Origin: CAZBKJ01 sp964492495 | Lineage (GTDB): Bacteria; Patescibacteriota; Microgenomatia; UBA1400; UBA12028 | DNA length: 35,694 bases | NCBI GenBank assembly: GCA_964492495.1 | Contig: CAZBKJ010000011.1 | Span: forward strand, 1-35,694 | Direction of reading: 5' to 3' | In this document: positions 23,613 through 31,773 of the stretch, in pieces | How the letters are laid out: each line of letters starts with the position of its first letter | How positions within the stretch are numbered: the stretch's first letter is position 1 | The notes under the pieces: generated by a model | The model's input: only the letters and a program-made list of their open reading frames with translations | Database searches by the model: none | Told to the model about the DNA's origin: nothing | Position numbers and translations under genes: made by a program

Positions 23613-24245
23613 TCACTTCAACTTCAAAGACTCGACGGCTGATTGCAGATCAGATACCTCTGTTTTTACGTTATTAACATAAAATGTAGGAGTGGAATTT
23701 ACGCCCAATGAATTTCCATCATTTTCGTCACCAACAATCCTCTCCTCCAATGTTTTGTCCTGATAATCTTTCTTAAACTTCTCAACATCAAGTCCGAGAT
23801 CTTTTGCGTAAGCTTCAAACTTTGCGGCCGGGTCTGCTTCTCCTTCCCAGTCTAGCTGAGAGTCAAACAATTTATCGTGATACTCGAAAAATTTCGATTG
23901 ATTATGGGCTGCTTCGGCAGCTTTTGCCGCTGCAAATGCGTTTTTATGAATGCTTCGAAGTGGAAAGTGACGATAAATAAGTCGGGCACTATCTGAGGAG
24001 TTTTGTAAAATTTCTTCAAGTAAAGGCTGTGTTGCCTTACAAGCAGGACATTGAAAGTCTGAAAACTCAACAATGGTAATAGGAGCATCTTCTTTTCCTC
24101 GAACGTGCAACTCTTCTCCTTCTACAGTGATGGGATCAGAGGGAAGAATTGGGGCATTCGCTTTGTTTGTGAACAGGAACGCGACTGCAATCACAATCAC
24201 TAGAGTGAGTACTAAAGAGCCAATAAGTAAACCAAGATTTTTCAT
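23613..24245 (-). CDS. Membrane-anchored DsbA-like thiol-disulfide oxidoreductase
   Basis: DsbA-like thioredoxins form or exchange disulfides in exported proteins. The 210-residue product has an N-terminal membrane anchor (MKNLGLLIGSLVLTLVIVIA), then VEFSDFQCPACKATQP with the CPAC active site and a helical insertion typical of the DsbA/thioredoxin_4 group. The cis-Pro loop is NSTPTFYVNN. Catalytic domain outside the membrane is inferred. The ATG at 24245 follows TACAAT (24259-24254) by 8 nt; a TTG at 24290 is a less likely start. Confidence 0.92.
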   Translation of the reverse strand: MKNLGLLIGSLVLTLVIVIAVAFLFTNKANAPILPSDPITVEGEELHVRGKEDAPITIVEFSDFQCPACKATQPLLEEILQNSSDSARLIYRHFPLRSIHKNAFAAAKAAEAAHNQSKFFEYHDKLFDSQLDWEGEADPAAKFEAYAKDLGLDVEKFKKDYQDKTLEERIVGDENDGNSLGVNSTPTFYVNNVKTEVSDLQSAVESLKLK

Positions 24246-24317
24246 AGAAAGCAATTGTACACTAGAATTTTTGAATTTTTCCTGAGACAAAAAGAAGATA
24301 CTTGTATGAGCAACTGA

Positions 24318-24605
24318 TTACACTGGCCAAACTTGCTTACCGGTCTCAAACTCTTCCACGATAATTGCTGCTGTTGGACAGCTCTGAGCGGCAAGAAGCT
24401 TCATATCATCCAGTTCATCTTCACTAATAACAAACGCCAGGTTTTTTTCATCTAAACCAAATACTTTTGGTGCAATTGCAACACAAGACGCTGCTCCAAT
24501 ACACTTTGAACGTATAACTTTTACTCGATATTTTCCTGGTCCTGATGTTTTATCCGTTGGGGCTTGTGAAATATCACCAGTCGCTGGTTGAGTTGTATCT
24601 GACAT
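24318..24605 (-). CDS. Single-cluster ferredoxin with three cysteine ligands
   Basis: This small electron carrier has 95 residues. A disordered N-terminus of about 25 residues precedes a ferredoxin domain with Cys35, Cys41 and Cys76 in CIGAASC and SCPTAAI. The usual second ligand position (Cys or Asp) is Ala38. A three-Cys ligand set suggests a [3Fe-4S] cluster or a [4Fe-4S] cluster with a non-Cys ligand. It follows the reductase gene by 11 nt with an AAAGG ribosome site, so the two are a likely electron-transfer pair. Confidence 0.85.
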   Translation of the reverse strand: MSDTTQPATGDISQAPTDKTSGPGKYRVKVIRSKCIGAASCVAIAPKVFGLDEKNLAFVISEDELDDMKLLAAQSCPTAAIIVEEFETGKQVWPV

Positions 24606-24616
24606 AAAACCTTTCT

Positions 24617-25330
24617 TTAACTGAATTTTTCATGGTGAATACGGCTGGCATCCACTCCCCTTGTCGACAAAACCTTCATAACATCTTCAACCATGTGTGG
24701 GTTTCCGCAAAGATAGTAGTGTGCGTTTGGCAACATGTCATGAACCGAGAGACAGTCAGTCACTCTACCACGACAAAGCTTCCAGTCGTCATTTGCTTGT
24801 GAAAGAGTAATGTGGTATTGAAAATTGGGGAAATTATCATGCAGTTCTTCAAATTGATCTAGCCAAAAGAGATTTTCAGCATTTCTCATGCCCCAATATA
24901 AAAATATTTGGCGTGTTGTTTGTTTGCTACGCAGTTGATCTAAAATAAGACTACGAAGCGGAGCAATTCCAGAACCTGTCCCAATAAAAACCAATGGATC
25001 TTGAGTCGCAGAAACTTCTTCTTTTATCGTAAATTCACCTGCTGGTGCATAGAAACTAATATCTGCACCAGGCTCTTGTCGCTGTAAATATCCAGACGCC
25101 TTACCATCGGGAAGCACTTCTACAAGAAGCTCTATTGCATGATCAAGTCTGGGAGCTGAAGTAATTGAATACTGACGCTTCTGAGGGATATCTGGGCAGT
25201 TCAGCAAAATATATTGACCAGCGTCAAATACGATTTTATTTGGTTGAAGTAGCTCTAGCTTCAAAAACAAGAATTTTTCTCCGATTACTTGTTTTTCTGA
25301 AATCTTTGCTGTGTAGAGGGAAACAGGCAT
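24617..25330 (-). CDS. Ferredoxin-NAD(P)+ reductase-type flavoprotein
   Basis: FNR-family enzymes move electrons between NAD(P)H and ferredoxin through FAD. The 237-residue product has RQYSITSAP (FAD-binding RxYS motif), a phosphate-binding segment near PDGKASGYLQ, GTGSGIAPLRS (NAD(P) pyrophosphate loop), YYLCGNPHMVEDVM and a C-terminal HHEKFS. No iron-sulfur domain is fused; the partner ferredoxin is encoded next. I chose ATG 25330, 7 nt after TATACT (25343-25338), over a GTG at 25366. Proximity to the SUF genes suggests it may power cluster assembly or other ferredoxin-dependent steps. Confidence 0.9.
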   Translation of the reverse strand: MPVSLYTAKISEKQVIGEKFLFLKLELLQPNKIVFDAGQYILLNCPDIPQKRQYSITSAPRLDHAIELLVEVLPDGKASGYLQRQEPGADISFYAPAGEFTIKEEVSATQDPLVFIGTGSGIAPLRSLILDQLRSKQTTRQIFLYWGMRNAENLFWLDQFEELHDNFPNFQYHITLSQANDDWKLCRGRVTDCLSVHDMLPNAHYYLCGNPHMVEDVMKVLSTRGVDASRIHHEKFS

Positions 25331-25375
25331 ACGAGCAAGTATACTGCAGGAATCCTCAGTTGTCACTGAAAAATA

Positions 25376-25933
25376 CTATAGATTTCCTCTCCAGTTTCGT
25401 CCATACCACAGTCCTATTGTAAGCCGAGCAATCGAAGCATATTCATCAGTACGATTGAAAAAATTTTCAGTTACGATCCCAATCATTCCCTGTTTTGTTT
25501 TCGTATCTTTATCTTTCACAATACTATCCATAATTGGCCCCATTTCCTCTCCTGCAAGCACTCTTGAGGCAATCTCATCATCTAAAATAAAACGGGCTCC
25601 TGATGAACTAAAAAACATTCCATGCTTATCAACCACACTGCACCAGACCACATTCATCAATCCATCTTCAGTTTCATCGACTCCACCTTCAAGACCTACT
25701 CCCAAAATCTCTTCCCCACCTTTTTTGTTTCCAATTTTCTTTTCCATTTCCATGAGCGCCAAGTATGCTCTGTTTCGAGAACCTACGTATGTCTCGTGAT
25801 CAGAATGAGGCTGTGGACCAACGCCACTATCAGTTTCAAAGCCATATACTTCTGCATCCTTCCACATGTGGGAAATAGCTTGTTTGACTGCGTTTACTTT
25901 AACTTGGTTGGTAGATCCAACGGCCATGATCAT
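25376..25933 (-). CDS. Inosine/xanthosine triphosphatase (DUF84, YjjX-like)
   Basis: YjjX-type enzymes hydrolyse ITP and XTP to keep deaminated purines out of nucleic acids. From ATG 25933 the 185-residue product has AVGSTNQVKVNAVKQAI, matching the GSxNPxKxxAV nucleotide-binding start of DUF84. It also has SGVGPQPHSDHET, a GVGLEGGVD acidic motif and GIVTENFFNR. Upstream in-frame codons (to 26062) do not resemble the family and were excluded. TAGAAT (25947-25942) lies 8 nt before the ATG. The neighbouring NUDIX genes suggest a nucleotide-hygiene theme, which is inference. Confidence 0.85.
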   Translation of the reverse strand: MIMAVGSTNQVKVNAVKQAISHMWKDAEVYGFETDSGVGPQPHSDHETYVGSRNRAYLALMEMEKKIGNKKGGEEILGVGLEGGVDETEDGLMNVVWCSVVDKHGMFFSSSGARFILDDEIASRVLAGEEMGPIMDSIVKDKDTKTKQGMIGIVTENFFNRTDEYASIARLTIGLWYGRNWRGNL

Positions 25934-26124
25934 ATGGTCGTATTCTATCTCAAGGTTGACGAATCTGGAACCACAGGAGAAAATACTACAAGCAGTTTGC
26001 CTATACGAATTGCCATCTATTACATCTTCAGTAGATGTTTTGTATTTATTATCCTGGAGCATTTTTACAAAGGAACAACTCTATCTACAGTTTTGGAGTG
26101 GTTTTTGTGTAAAAATGAATGCCT

Positions 26125-26337
26125 ATGAGAGAAAACAGCTCAGTTACCTACGTTCTCGATCTTCAAGAAGATACTGAAGTGAGACTAATGAGTGTTATGG
26201 AGATTATCTCTAATCATGGTATTTTCGTATCCCTAGAGAATGAAGGATTGATCTATATGACTACTCCGGAAGAATCCGCCAATATAATGGCGATTCTAAA
26301 AAACAAAAAAATGAAAGGTTCTTCAAGAAGAGTTTAA
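26125..26337 (+). CDS. Small unknown protein, 70 residues
   Basis: A short plus-strand gene begins MRENSSVTYVLDLQED, with a second in-frame ATG at 26119. The middle (LMSVMEIISNHGIFVSLEN) looks like an alpha/beta fold resembling a small regulatory domain, but no family is recognised. It overlaps the 3' end of sufU by 15 bp in convergent orientation. It may be a real small gene; evidence is limited to frame and composition. Confidence 0.45.
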   Translation: MRENSSVTYVLDLQEDTEVRLMSVMEIISNHGIFVSLENEGLIYMTTPEESANIMAILKNKKMKGSSRRV

Positions 26338-26694
26338 CAGTCTCAGAGAGAGGTATAAGCATTTCTCTCGAGCAGGTGTAATCTCTTCAATTCCAGTCAG
26401 AATATTAATAAGACGTTTGTCGACAGTCACTAGTTCTTGTCTTTTTTTTCCAACCATCCACTCACAAAAACTATCCACCGATACTGTGCTTATTGCACAC
26501 CCTTCCCCACTCCATTTTGCGTCCACCACAATATCGTCTGCAAAAAGAATTTCGATTGAAAATTGATCTCCACAACTCGTATTCACTGCAGTCTTTTTTT
26601 CAAGTTTATATCCTTCTGGGATACCAGCAATTTTTCCTTTATTCGTAGGGTGCTTATATCGATCAATAATGGTATCAAGATAAAGCTCATCCAT
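26323..26694 (-). CDS. sufU: SufU iron-sulfur assembly protein
   Basis: SufU accepts sulfur from SufS and passes it to the SufBCD scaffold; it is a zinc-containing NifU-like protein. The 123-residue protein has the ligands in SCGDQF (Cys, Asp), GEGCAIS (Cys) and REKCLYLS (Cys), and starts DELYLDTIIDRYKHP, typical of the family. Its ATG overlaps the end of sufS by 8 nt, so translation is probably coupled. Confidence 0.94.
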   Translation of the reverse strand: MDELYLDTIIDRYKHPTNKGKIAGIPEGYKLEKKTAVNTSCGDQFSIEILFADDIVVDAKWSGEGCAISTVSVDSFCEWMVGKKRQELVTVDKRLINILTGIEEITPAREKCLYLSLRLLNSS

Positions 26695-27928
26695 AGAAGA
26701 CCTCTTTCACTTTCAAAAGCCCGCTCACAAGGTGATCAATATCCTCTTTCGTGGTGTACACATGAAAACTTGCTCTCGTCGTTGCTGCCAACCCCATATG
26801 GGTATGAAGAGGCATTGTGCAGTGGTGTCCAGAGCGCACTGCAACTCCTTGGCTATCAAGGATTTGGGCAACATCATGTGCATGTACATCTGTATAGACA
26901 AATGAGACAGAACCACATCGCTCTATTGCTGATACTGGACCGACGATACGCACTTCAGGAATAGATGATAATTTTTCAAGCGCATAATGAACCATGGCTT
27001 GATCATGAAGAAAAACATTACCCATTCCTAGACGCTTCAAATACTCACACGCTGCTTTCCAAGCTACTGCTCCTGCCACATCAGGTGTACCCGCCGTGAA
27101 TCGATCTTCCATGTCTTCTGCCCATGTCGCGCTACTTTGGGAAACTTCTCCAATCATCCCACCTCCAAATAACCAAGGATCAAGTTCTCCAAGGTTTTTT
27201 TTTGAGACAAATACAGCTCCTATTCCCATTGGTCCCAACATTTTATGAGCCGAGACTGTATAAAAATCCACACCCAGTGTATGAAAATCTACGGACATAT
27301 GTGGGGTGGCTTGTGCTCCATCAACAATAACAAACGGTTTGCAGTGTTGCTTTTGAAGCATTGAAACAATTTTTGAAATAGGATTAATGGTTCCAAGTGC
27401 ATTTGATACATGAGAGAACGCAAGAATTTTAATTCGTGATCCGTCTTTCTGTACTTTTAATTGAAGCCATTCAAGATCAAGTGTGCCATCATTGTGTACA
27501 GGAATAAGTTCAATTTTGGCTTTTTTTCGTTTCGCGAGTTCCTGCCAAGGTACCAAATTACTGTGATGTTCCATGACTGTGGAAAGGATACAGTCTCCTT
27601 CATGAATTGTACTTTCAAGAGAGTACGCAATGAGGTTTAGAGCTTCTGTCGTATTTCGAACGAAAATAAGTTCATCTGCATCTGCTCCAAAAAAATTCGC
27701 AACCGTTTTTCGAGACTCATGCCAGATCTGTGTCGATTTGTCACCCAGATAATGAATTCCCCGATGAACATTCGCGTTACTTGTTTTGTAGTACGCTGAA
27801 ATTGCATCAATAACTTCATTTGGTTTTTGGCTTGTTGCTGCACTATCAAGATACACCAAAGGATTTCCACTTGGATGTGGCTGTGAAAAAATTGGAAAAT
27901 CTTGTCGTACTACTTGAGGATCAAACAT
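26687..27928 (-). CDS. sufS: SufS cysteine desulfurase
   Basis: SufS is a PLP enzyme that removes sulfur from cysteine, giving alanine and a protein persulfide. The 413-residue protein has YLDSAATSQKP, VRNTTEALNLIAYS, the PLP-binding lysine in SAHKMLGPMG, and the active-site Cys in RSGHHCTMP. Length is standard for the group II SufS type. It sits between sufD and sufU in the sufCBDSU order. Confidence 0.96.
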   Translation of the reverse strand: MFDPQVVRQDFPIFSQPHPSGNPLVYLDSAATSQKPNEVIDAISAYYKTSNANVHRGIHYLGDKSTQIWHESRKTVANFFGADADELIFVRNTTEALNLIAYSLESTIHEGDCILSTVMEHHSNLVPWQELAKRKKAKIELIPVHNDGTLDLEWLQLKVQKDGSRIKILAFSHVSNALGTINPISKIVSMLQKQHCKPFVIVDGAQATPHMSVDFHTLGVDFYTVSAHKMLGPMGIGAVFVSKKNLGELDPWLFGGGMIGEVSQSSATWAEDMEDRFTAGTPDVAGAVAWKAACEYLKRLGMGNVFLHDQAMVHYALEKLSSIPEVRIVGPVSAIERCGSVSFVYTDVHAHDVAQILDSQGVAVRSGHHCTMPLHTHMGLAATTRASFHVYTTKEDIDHLVSGLLKVKEVFYG

Positions 27929-27957
27929 GACGATATTGTAACAGGAAATGCACGCTT

Positions 27958-28410
27958 CTACTCTAAAAAGCCTTCAATAACCATATTTTGTGCCTGAGAA
28001 CTGGATAAGCCTCTACTTTGAAGATAAAACAGATGTTCCTCTGGAATCCTCGTTATACTGGCAGCATGAGAACACTTCACATCGTCAGTTTGTATTTCAA
28101 GCTCTGGAATTGCTTCTGCTTTTGCTTTGTCAGATAAAAGAAGTATTCGCTCTTCTAAGAATGACTGCGTGTCACCACAACCTTCTTCAATAATAATACG
28201 ACCAAAAAACCGAATTTTACTTTGATCTTGCGCAACTCCTTTCAAAACCGCATTTGATTTTGTGTGTGGTGCTTTGTGAATAATTGTTAAATGTATATCA
28301 ATTTCATCAGTATTTTTCGCATGAAAAAACCCTGAAATCTTCACCTCTTCCCCTGGATGAGCAATTTCCACAAGATACTTCCCTGATTTTGTTATTTCTA
28401 CTAGCTTCAT
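27958..28410 (-). CDS. sufD: Short SufD-like scaffold subunit (150 residues)
   Basis: SufD pairs with SufB in the SufBC2D scaffold on which iron-sulfur clusters are built. The protein has beta-helix repeats (FFGRIIIEEGCGDTQSFLEE, ILLLSDKAKAEAIPELEI) and the C-terminal signature DDVKCSHAASITRI followed by FYLQSRGLSSSQAQNMVIEGF. Usual SufD proteins are about 400 residues or more, so the N-terminal domain and much of the beta-helix are missing. No frameshifted remainder is seen upstream, where sufB ends 27 nt before. It is best read as a genuinely reduced SufD. Confidence 0.85.
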   Translation of the reverse strand: MKLVEITKSGKYLVEIAHPGEEVKISGFFHAKNTDEIDIHLTIIHKAPHTKSNAVLKGVAQDQSKIRFFGRIIIEEGCGDTQSFLEERILLLSDKAKAEAIPELEIQTDDVKCSHAASITRIPEEHLFYLQSRGLSSSQAQNMVIEGFLE

Positions 28411-28437
28411 AGTCTGTTCTGCGCCAAGTGCATGCGG

Positions 28438-29868
28438 TTACCCTATAGAGCCTTCCATTTCATGATCAATAAGCCTGTTCATTTCAACCGCATACTCAAG
28501 TGGGAGCTTTCGAATCAAATCATCGACGAATCCATTCACAATCATCTTGCGACTATCCTCTTCAGTAACACCTCTGCTCATAAGATAGAAGAGTTGCTCA
28601 TCTCCAATTTTACTGACAGTTGCTTCATGTTGGATTTCCACTTGATCATTAAGTATTCGATCAACTGGATACGTATCAGATCGAGATGACCCATCTAAAA
28701 GTAAGGCGTCGCACACGACGGTGTTTTTACTATGATGTGCTTGAGGTGAGACCATTACCATCCCTCGATAACTTGTTCGACCGCCATCTTTACTAATGGA
28801 CTTTGAAATAATTGTTGAGCTTGTATGCGGAGCAAGATGAATTGCTTTACTTCCTGTATCTTGATGTTGCCCAGCGCCAGCAAGCGCCATGGAAAGGGTT
28901 TCCCCTTTTGCCCCTTTCCCTACTAAAAGAAAAGATGGGTATTTCATCGTAAGTTTTGAACCCATATTAAAGTCCGTCCATACCATGGTGGCTTCTTCTT
29001 CAACTCGAGCACGTTTTGTCACTAAGTTATAGACATTCTTATACCAGTTTTGAATTGTCGTGTACTGACAGCGAGCGCCTTTTTTCACAAATATTTCTAC
29101 GACCGCAGAATGCAGTGAGCCAGAGGAAAAAGCCGGAGCGGTACATCCTTCAACATAGTGAACTGACGCTCCTTCATCAACGATGATGAGAGTTCGTTCA
29201 AACTGACCGGCGTTTGGAGAATTGATGCGAAAATACGTCTGCAAGGGCATCTTCACATGAACGCCTTTTGGGACGTACACAAAAGAACCACCTGACCAAA
29301 CAGCTGTATTGAGTGCAGCAAATTTATTATCTGCAGAAGGAATGTTTTTCCCAAAGTATTCTTTCACAAGCTCTGGATACTGTTTTAAGCCCTCATCCAT
29401 TGATAAAAATACGACTCCTTCTTTTTCCCAGATATTCAAAAGTGACCCATAGACAACTTCTGAATCATACTGCGCTTTTACTCCAGCTAATGCTTCCCTT
29501 TCTGCTTGTGGGATTCCTAAACGATCAAATGTTTTTTTTACATCTGCTGGTACATCTTCCCAGGATTTTCCTGCTTTATCAGTTGGACGAAGATAGTAGT
29601 GAATTGCATCATAGTTTATTTGGGAAAGCTCTCCACCCCAAATAGGAGTTTTCATTCCTTCAAATTGCTCAAGCGCTTTTAGGCGCACATCAAGCATCCA
29701 CTGTGGCTCTTCCTTAATGTGAGAAATATACTCGACCACTTTTTTTGTAAGTCCTGGTTTGGAAATATATGCATACTTGTCAGTGGGGTACGAAAAACCA
29801 GCACTGTACTCATGATCAACAACTGTGTCATCAAGTGTACTTGTGGATTTTTTCGCGAAACGAGACAT
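28438..29868 (-). CDS. sufB: SufB, iron-sulfur cluster assembly scaffold subunit
   Basis: SufB is the main scaffold on which SUF clusters form. The 476 residues have normal length and order. Family motifs include KTPIWGGELSQINYD, WSGGSFVYVPKGVHVKMPLQ and VEGCTAPAFSSGSLHSAVVE (conserved Cys), then the long beta-helix and DEQLFYLMSRGVTEEDSRKM. The ATG at 29868 (MSRFAKKS) follows TATACA (29886-29881) by 12 nt. sufD follows after 27 nt. Confidence 0.96.
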   Translation of the reverse strand: MSRFAKKSTSTLDDTVVDHEYSAGFSYPTDKYAYISKPGLTKKVVEYISHIKEEPQWMLDVRLKALEQFEGMKTPIWGGELSQINYDAIHYYLRPTDKAGKSWEDVPADVKKTFDRLGIPQAEREALAGVKAQYDSEVVYGSLLNIWEKEGVVFLSMDEGLKQYPELVKEYFGKNIPSADNKFAALNTAVWSGGSFVYVPKGVHVKMPLQTYFRINSPNAGQFERTLIIVDEGASVHYVEGCTAPAFSSGSLHSAVVEIFVKKGARCQYTTIQNWYKNVYNLVTKRARVEEEATMVWTDFNMGSKLTMKYPSFLLVGKGAKGETLSMALAGAGQHQDTGSKAIHLAPHTSSTIISKSISKDGGRTSYRGMVMVSPQAHHSKNTVVCDALLLDGSSRSDTYPVDRILNDQVEIQHEATVSKIGDEQLFYLMSRGVTEEDSRKMIVNGFVDDLIRKLPLEYAVEMNRLIDHEMEGSIG

Positions 29869-29922
29869 ATTGAATTTTTTTGTATACACCGTGTTTTTGA
29901 ATGCTAGAAAAGATGCTGTGTA

Positions 29923-30681
29923 CTACCCCGTACTTGAACTATTTTTCTTATATCCTTCTTTTTCTAATTGCTCTGCCAACTCTTTTCCTCCACTCTTCAC
30001 AACTTTCCCATCGATCAACACATGAACGAAATCCGGCTGAATGTACTGGAGAATTCGTTGGTAGTGGGTAATAAGAATAATTCCAGTATGAAATTTTTCT
30101 GCTATTTTCTTTGCACCCTGTGCCACTGCTTTCATTGCATCCACATCAAGACCAGAGTCTGTCTCATCCATAATTGCGTACTTTGGTTCAAGCACAGCCA
30201 TTTGCAGTATCTCCAGGCGCTTTTTCTCACCTCCAGAAAAACCTTCGTTTAACCCACGCGATAACAGTTCTGGTTTCACTTGTAGCTCTTCTGCAAGATT
30301 TGCCAAGTGCTTGCGAAAAGCCAATGCGGTTGGAAATTTTCTTTCAGGCTTCCCCTTAAATCGTTGTTCATAGGCAACCCGTAGAAAATTCTGTACTCTC
30401 ACTCCTGCAACTTCCACAGGGTACTGGAATGCCAAAAAAAGTCCCATTTGTGAACGTTGATCAGGAGATAGCTCATTTTGCTTTTTTCCATTAAGAGTGA
30501 TATCACCTTGTGAAATTGTATAGGCAGGGTGCCCTGCTAGGGTGAATCCGAGTGTACTCTTCCCACTCCCATTGGGTCCCATGAGCGCATGAATTTCACC
30601 CGGTTGTATCGTTAGGTCTACACCGTGAAGAATTTCTTTTTGAGCAATAGATGCGTGAAGGTTTGAAATGCGCAAGGACAT
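29923..30681 (-). CDS. sufC: SufC ATPase of the SUF system
   Basis: SufC is an ABC-type ATPase that drives structural change in the SufB-SufD scaffold. The 252-residue protein has Walker A GPNGSGKSTLG, the Q-loop in FLAFQYPVEVAGV, the signature region GFSGGEKKRLEILQM and Walker B YAIMDETDSGLDVDA. The Walker B acidic pair is D-E, and the switch His is in ITHYQRIL. It is the first gene of the suf run; sufB begins 54 nt after its stop. Confidence 0.96.
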   Translation of the reverse strand: MSLRISNLHASIAQKEILHGVDLTIQPGEIHALMGPNGSGKSTLGFTLAGHPAYTISQGDITLNGKKQNELSPDQRSQMGLFLAFQYPVEVAGVRVQNFLRVAYEQRFKGKPERKFPTALAFRKHLANLAEELQVKPELLSRGLNEGFSGGEKKRLEILQMAVLEPKYAIMDETDSGLDVDAMKAVAQGAKKIAEKFHTGIILITHYQRILQYIQPDFVHVLIDGKVVKSGGKELAEQLEKEGYKKNSSSTG

Positions 30682-30691
30682 TGGAACGCTT

Positions 30692-30697
30692 ATTATA
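30692..30697 (-). promoter_or_regulatory. -10 box of sufC
   Basis: A consensus TATAAT on the minus strand ends 10 nt before the sufC ATG and overlaps no stop of the upstream NUDIX gene (which ends at 30700). The -35 is weak. Confidence 0.55.
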
Positions 30698-30699
30698 CT

Positions 30700-31200
30700 T
30701 CAACTCAAGAAACTATGTGTTGTAGGAAAGTTGTCAAAGACAAATAGAGCTTCTTTGATAATAGCGGGAGCTGTTTCAAGACTCATAACTTCATCTCGCG
30801 TAAACCATGAAATATCAGTTGATTCGTCATCATTCATGCCAAAACCTGAGTCATCAATAACATGTACAAAAAAACCCCAGCTGTAATGCTCTTGGCAAAA
30901 CGATCCCTCTCGGGGTTTATTAATATCATGGACATGACAAAAAAACGGCAATGGAAGATAGTGAGAATCTTTTGCAAAAACACTTGATGAAAAAGCTGAG
31001 AGAGCTGTCGCTTGTACTCCAGTTTCTTCAAAAAACTCTCTTTCTGCAGCTTGATGTGGCAACTCATTTTCCTCAACGTGTCCCCCTGGTGCAAGCCAAA
31101 TCCCAAGCTTTTTATGCTTCACCAAAAGTATTTTTTCTTTATACAGAGTCCACGCACTTACTGTATGACATCGTTTTTTTTGTTTTGAGAGTTCGATCAT
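30700..31200 (-). CDS. NUDIX hydrolase (second in window)
   Basis: The 166-residue protein has the complete box GGHVEENELPHQAAEREFFE followed by ETGV, with the REFFEE metal site. The N-terminal strands HTVSAWTLYKEKILLVKHKK fit the fold. Substrate unknown. TACTAT (31213-31208) lies 7 nt before its ATG. It lies 18 nt upstream of sufC on the same strand, so read-through into the suf operon is possible. Confidence 0.88.
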   Translation of the reverse strand: MIELSKQKKRCHTVSAWTLYKEKILLVKHKKLGIWLAPGGHVEENELPHQAAEREFFEETGVQATALSAFSSSVFAKDSHYLPLPFFCHVHDINKPREGSFCQEHYSWGFFVHVIDDSGFGMNDDESTDISWFTRDEVMSLETAPAIIKEALFVFDNFPTTHSFLS

Positions 31201-31281
31201 ATGGCCAATAGTACACTAGTTTTTACATATTTCTTACAAAATCTTTTACTTGTGATTATATTTATAACTCATCATAGTCAC

Positions 31282-31773
31282 ATGAGTACTTCTACCCTCC
31301 CAAGTCAAGTTATCTTCACAACCCCTGCAAAGGCACTTGAAAAAAAAGCCCGCCAAAAAGAGGTTGAGAAAATGGAGGTTTTAGCTCAAAAAGATACTGA
31401 GCCCGTCTTTACGTGCCAAAGCGTTTTCCCTTTCGACCTTTTTCCTGATAGATTAACAATTAGTAGCAAAAAACTTTCAATAACGCAGCGCTACTTCTTC
31501 TTTGAGAGACAAACCCAGAGCATAATGATTTCTGATCTCTTAAGTATTATTATCGAAGAATCGCTACTCTTTGCCTCAATTCATATTGTTGACCGAAAAT
31601 TCCCACAAAATGTTTTAGACATTGATACCTTAAATAAAGAAGAGGCGAGAAGAGCACGTCGGATCGTGGAAGGAATTATTATTGCAGAGAGAGAAAAAAT
31701 AGACTTTACAAAAATCCCCACACACCAACTCTCTGATATGCTTGAAAAAATTGGGGAAACAAAAGTTAGTTAA
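31282..31773 (+). CDS. Unknown 163-residue protein, possibly PH-like
   Basis: From ATG 31282 (MSTSTLPSQVIF) the protein has a charged linker (about 20-45), then VFPFDLFPDRLTISSKKLSI, which looks like the first strands of a bacterial PH-like domain. A helical Arg-rich segment follows (NKEEARRARRIVEGIIIAER). No membrane segment remains with this start; an earlier in-frame ATG at 31201 would add a hydrophobic stretch that may be spurious. The family is not securely recognised. It overlaps the exonuclease gene end by 4 bp. Confidence 0.55.
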   Translation: MSTSTLPSQVIFTTPAKALEKKARQKEVEKMEVLAQKDTEPVFTCQSVFPFDLFPDRLTISSKKLSITQRYFFFERQTQSIMISDLLSIIIEESLLFASIHIVDRKFPQNVLDIDTLNKEEARRARRIVEGIIIAEREKIDFTKIPTHQLSDMLEKIGETKVS

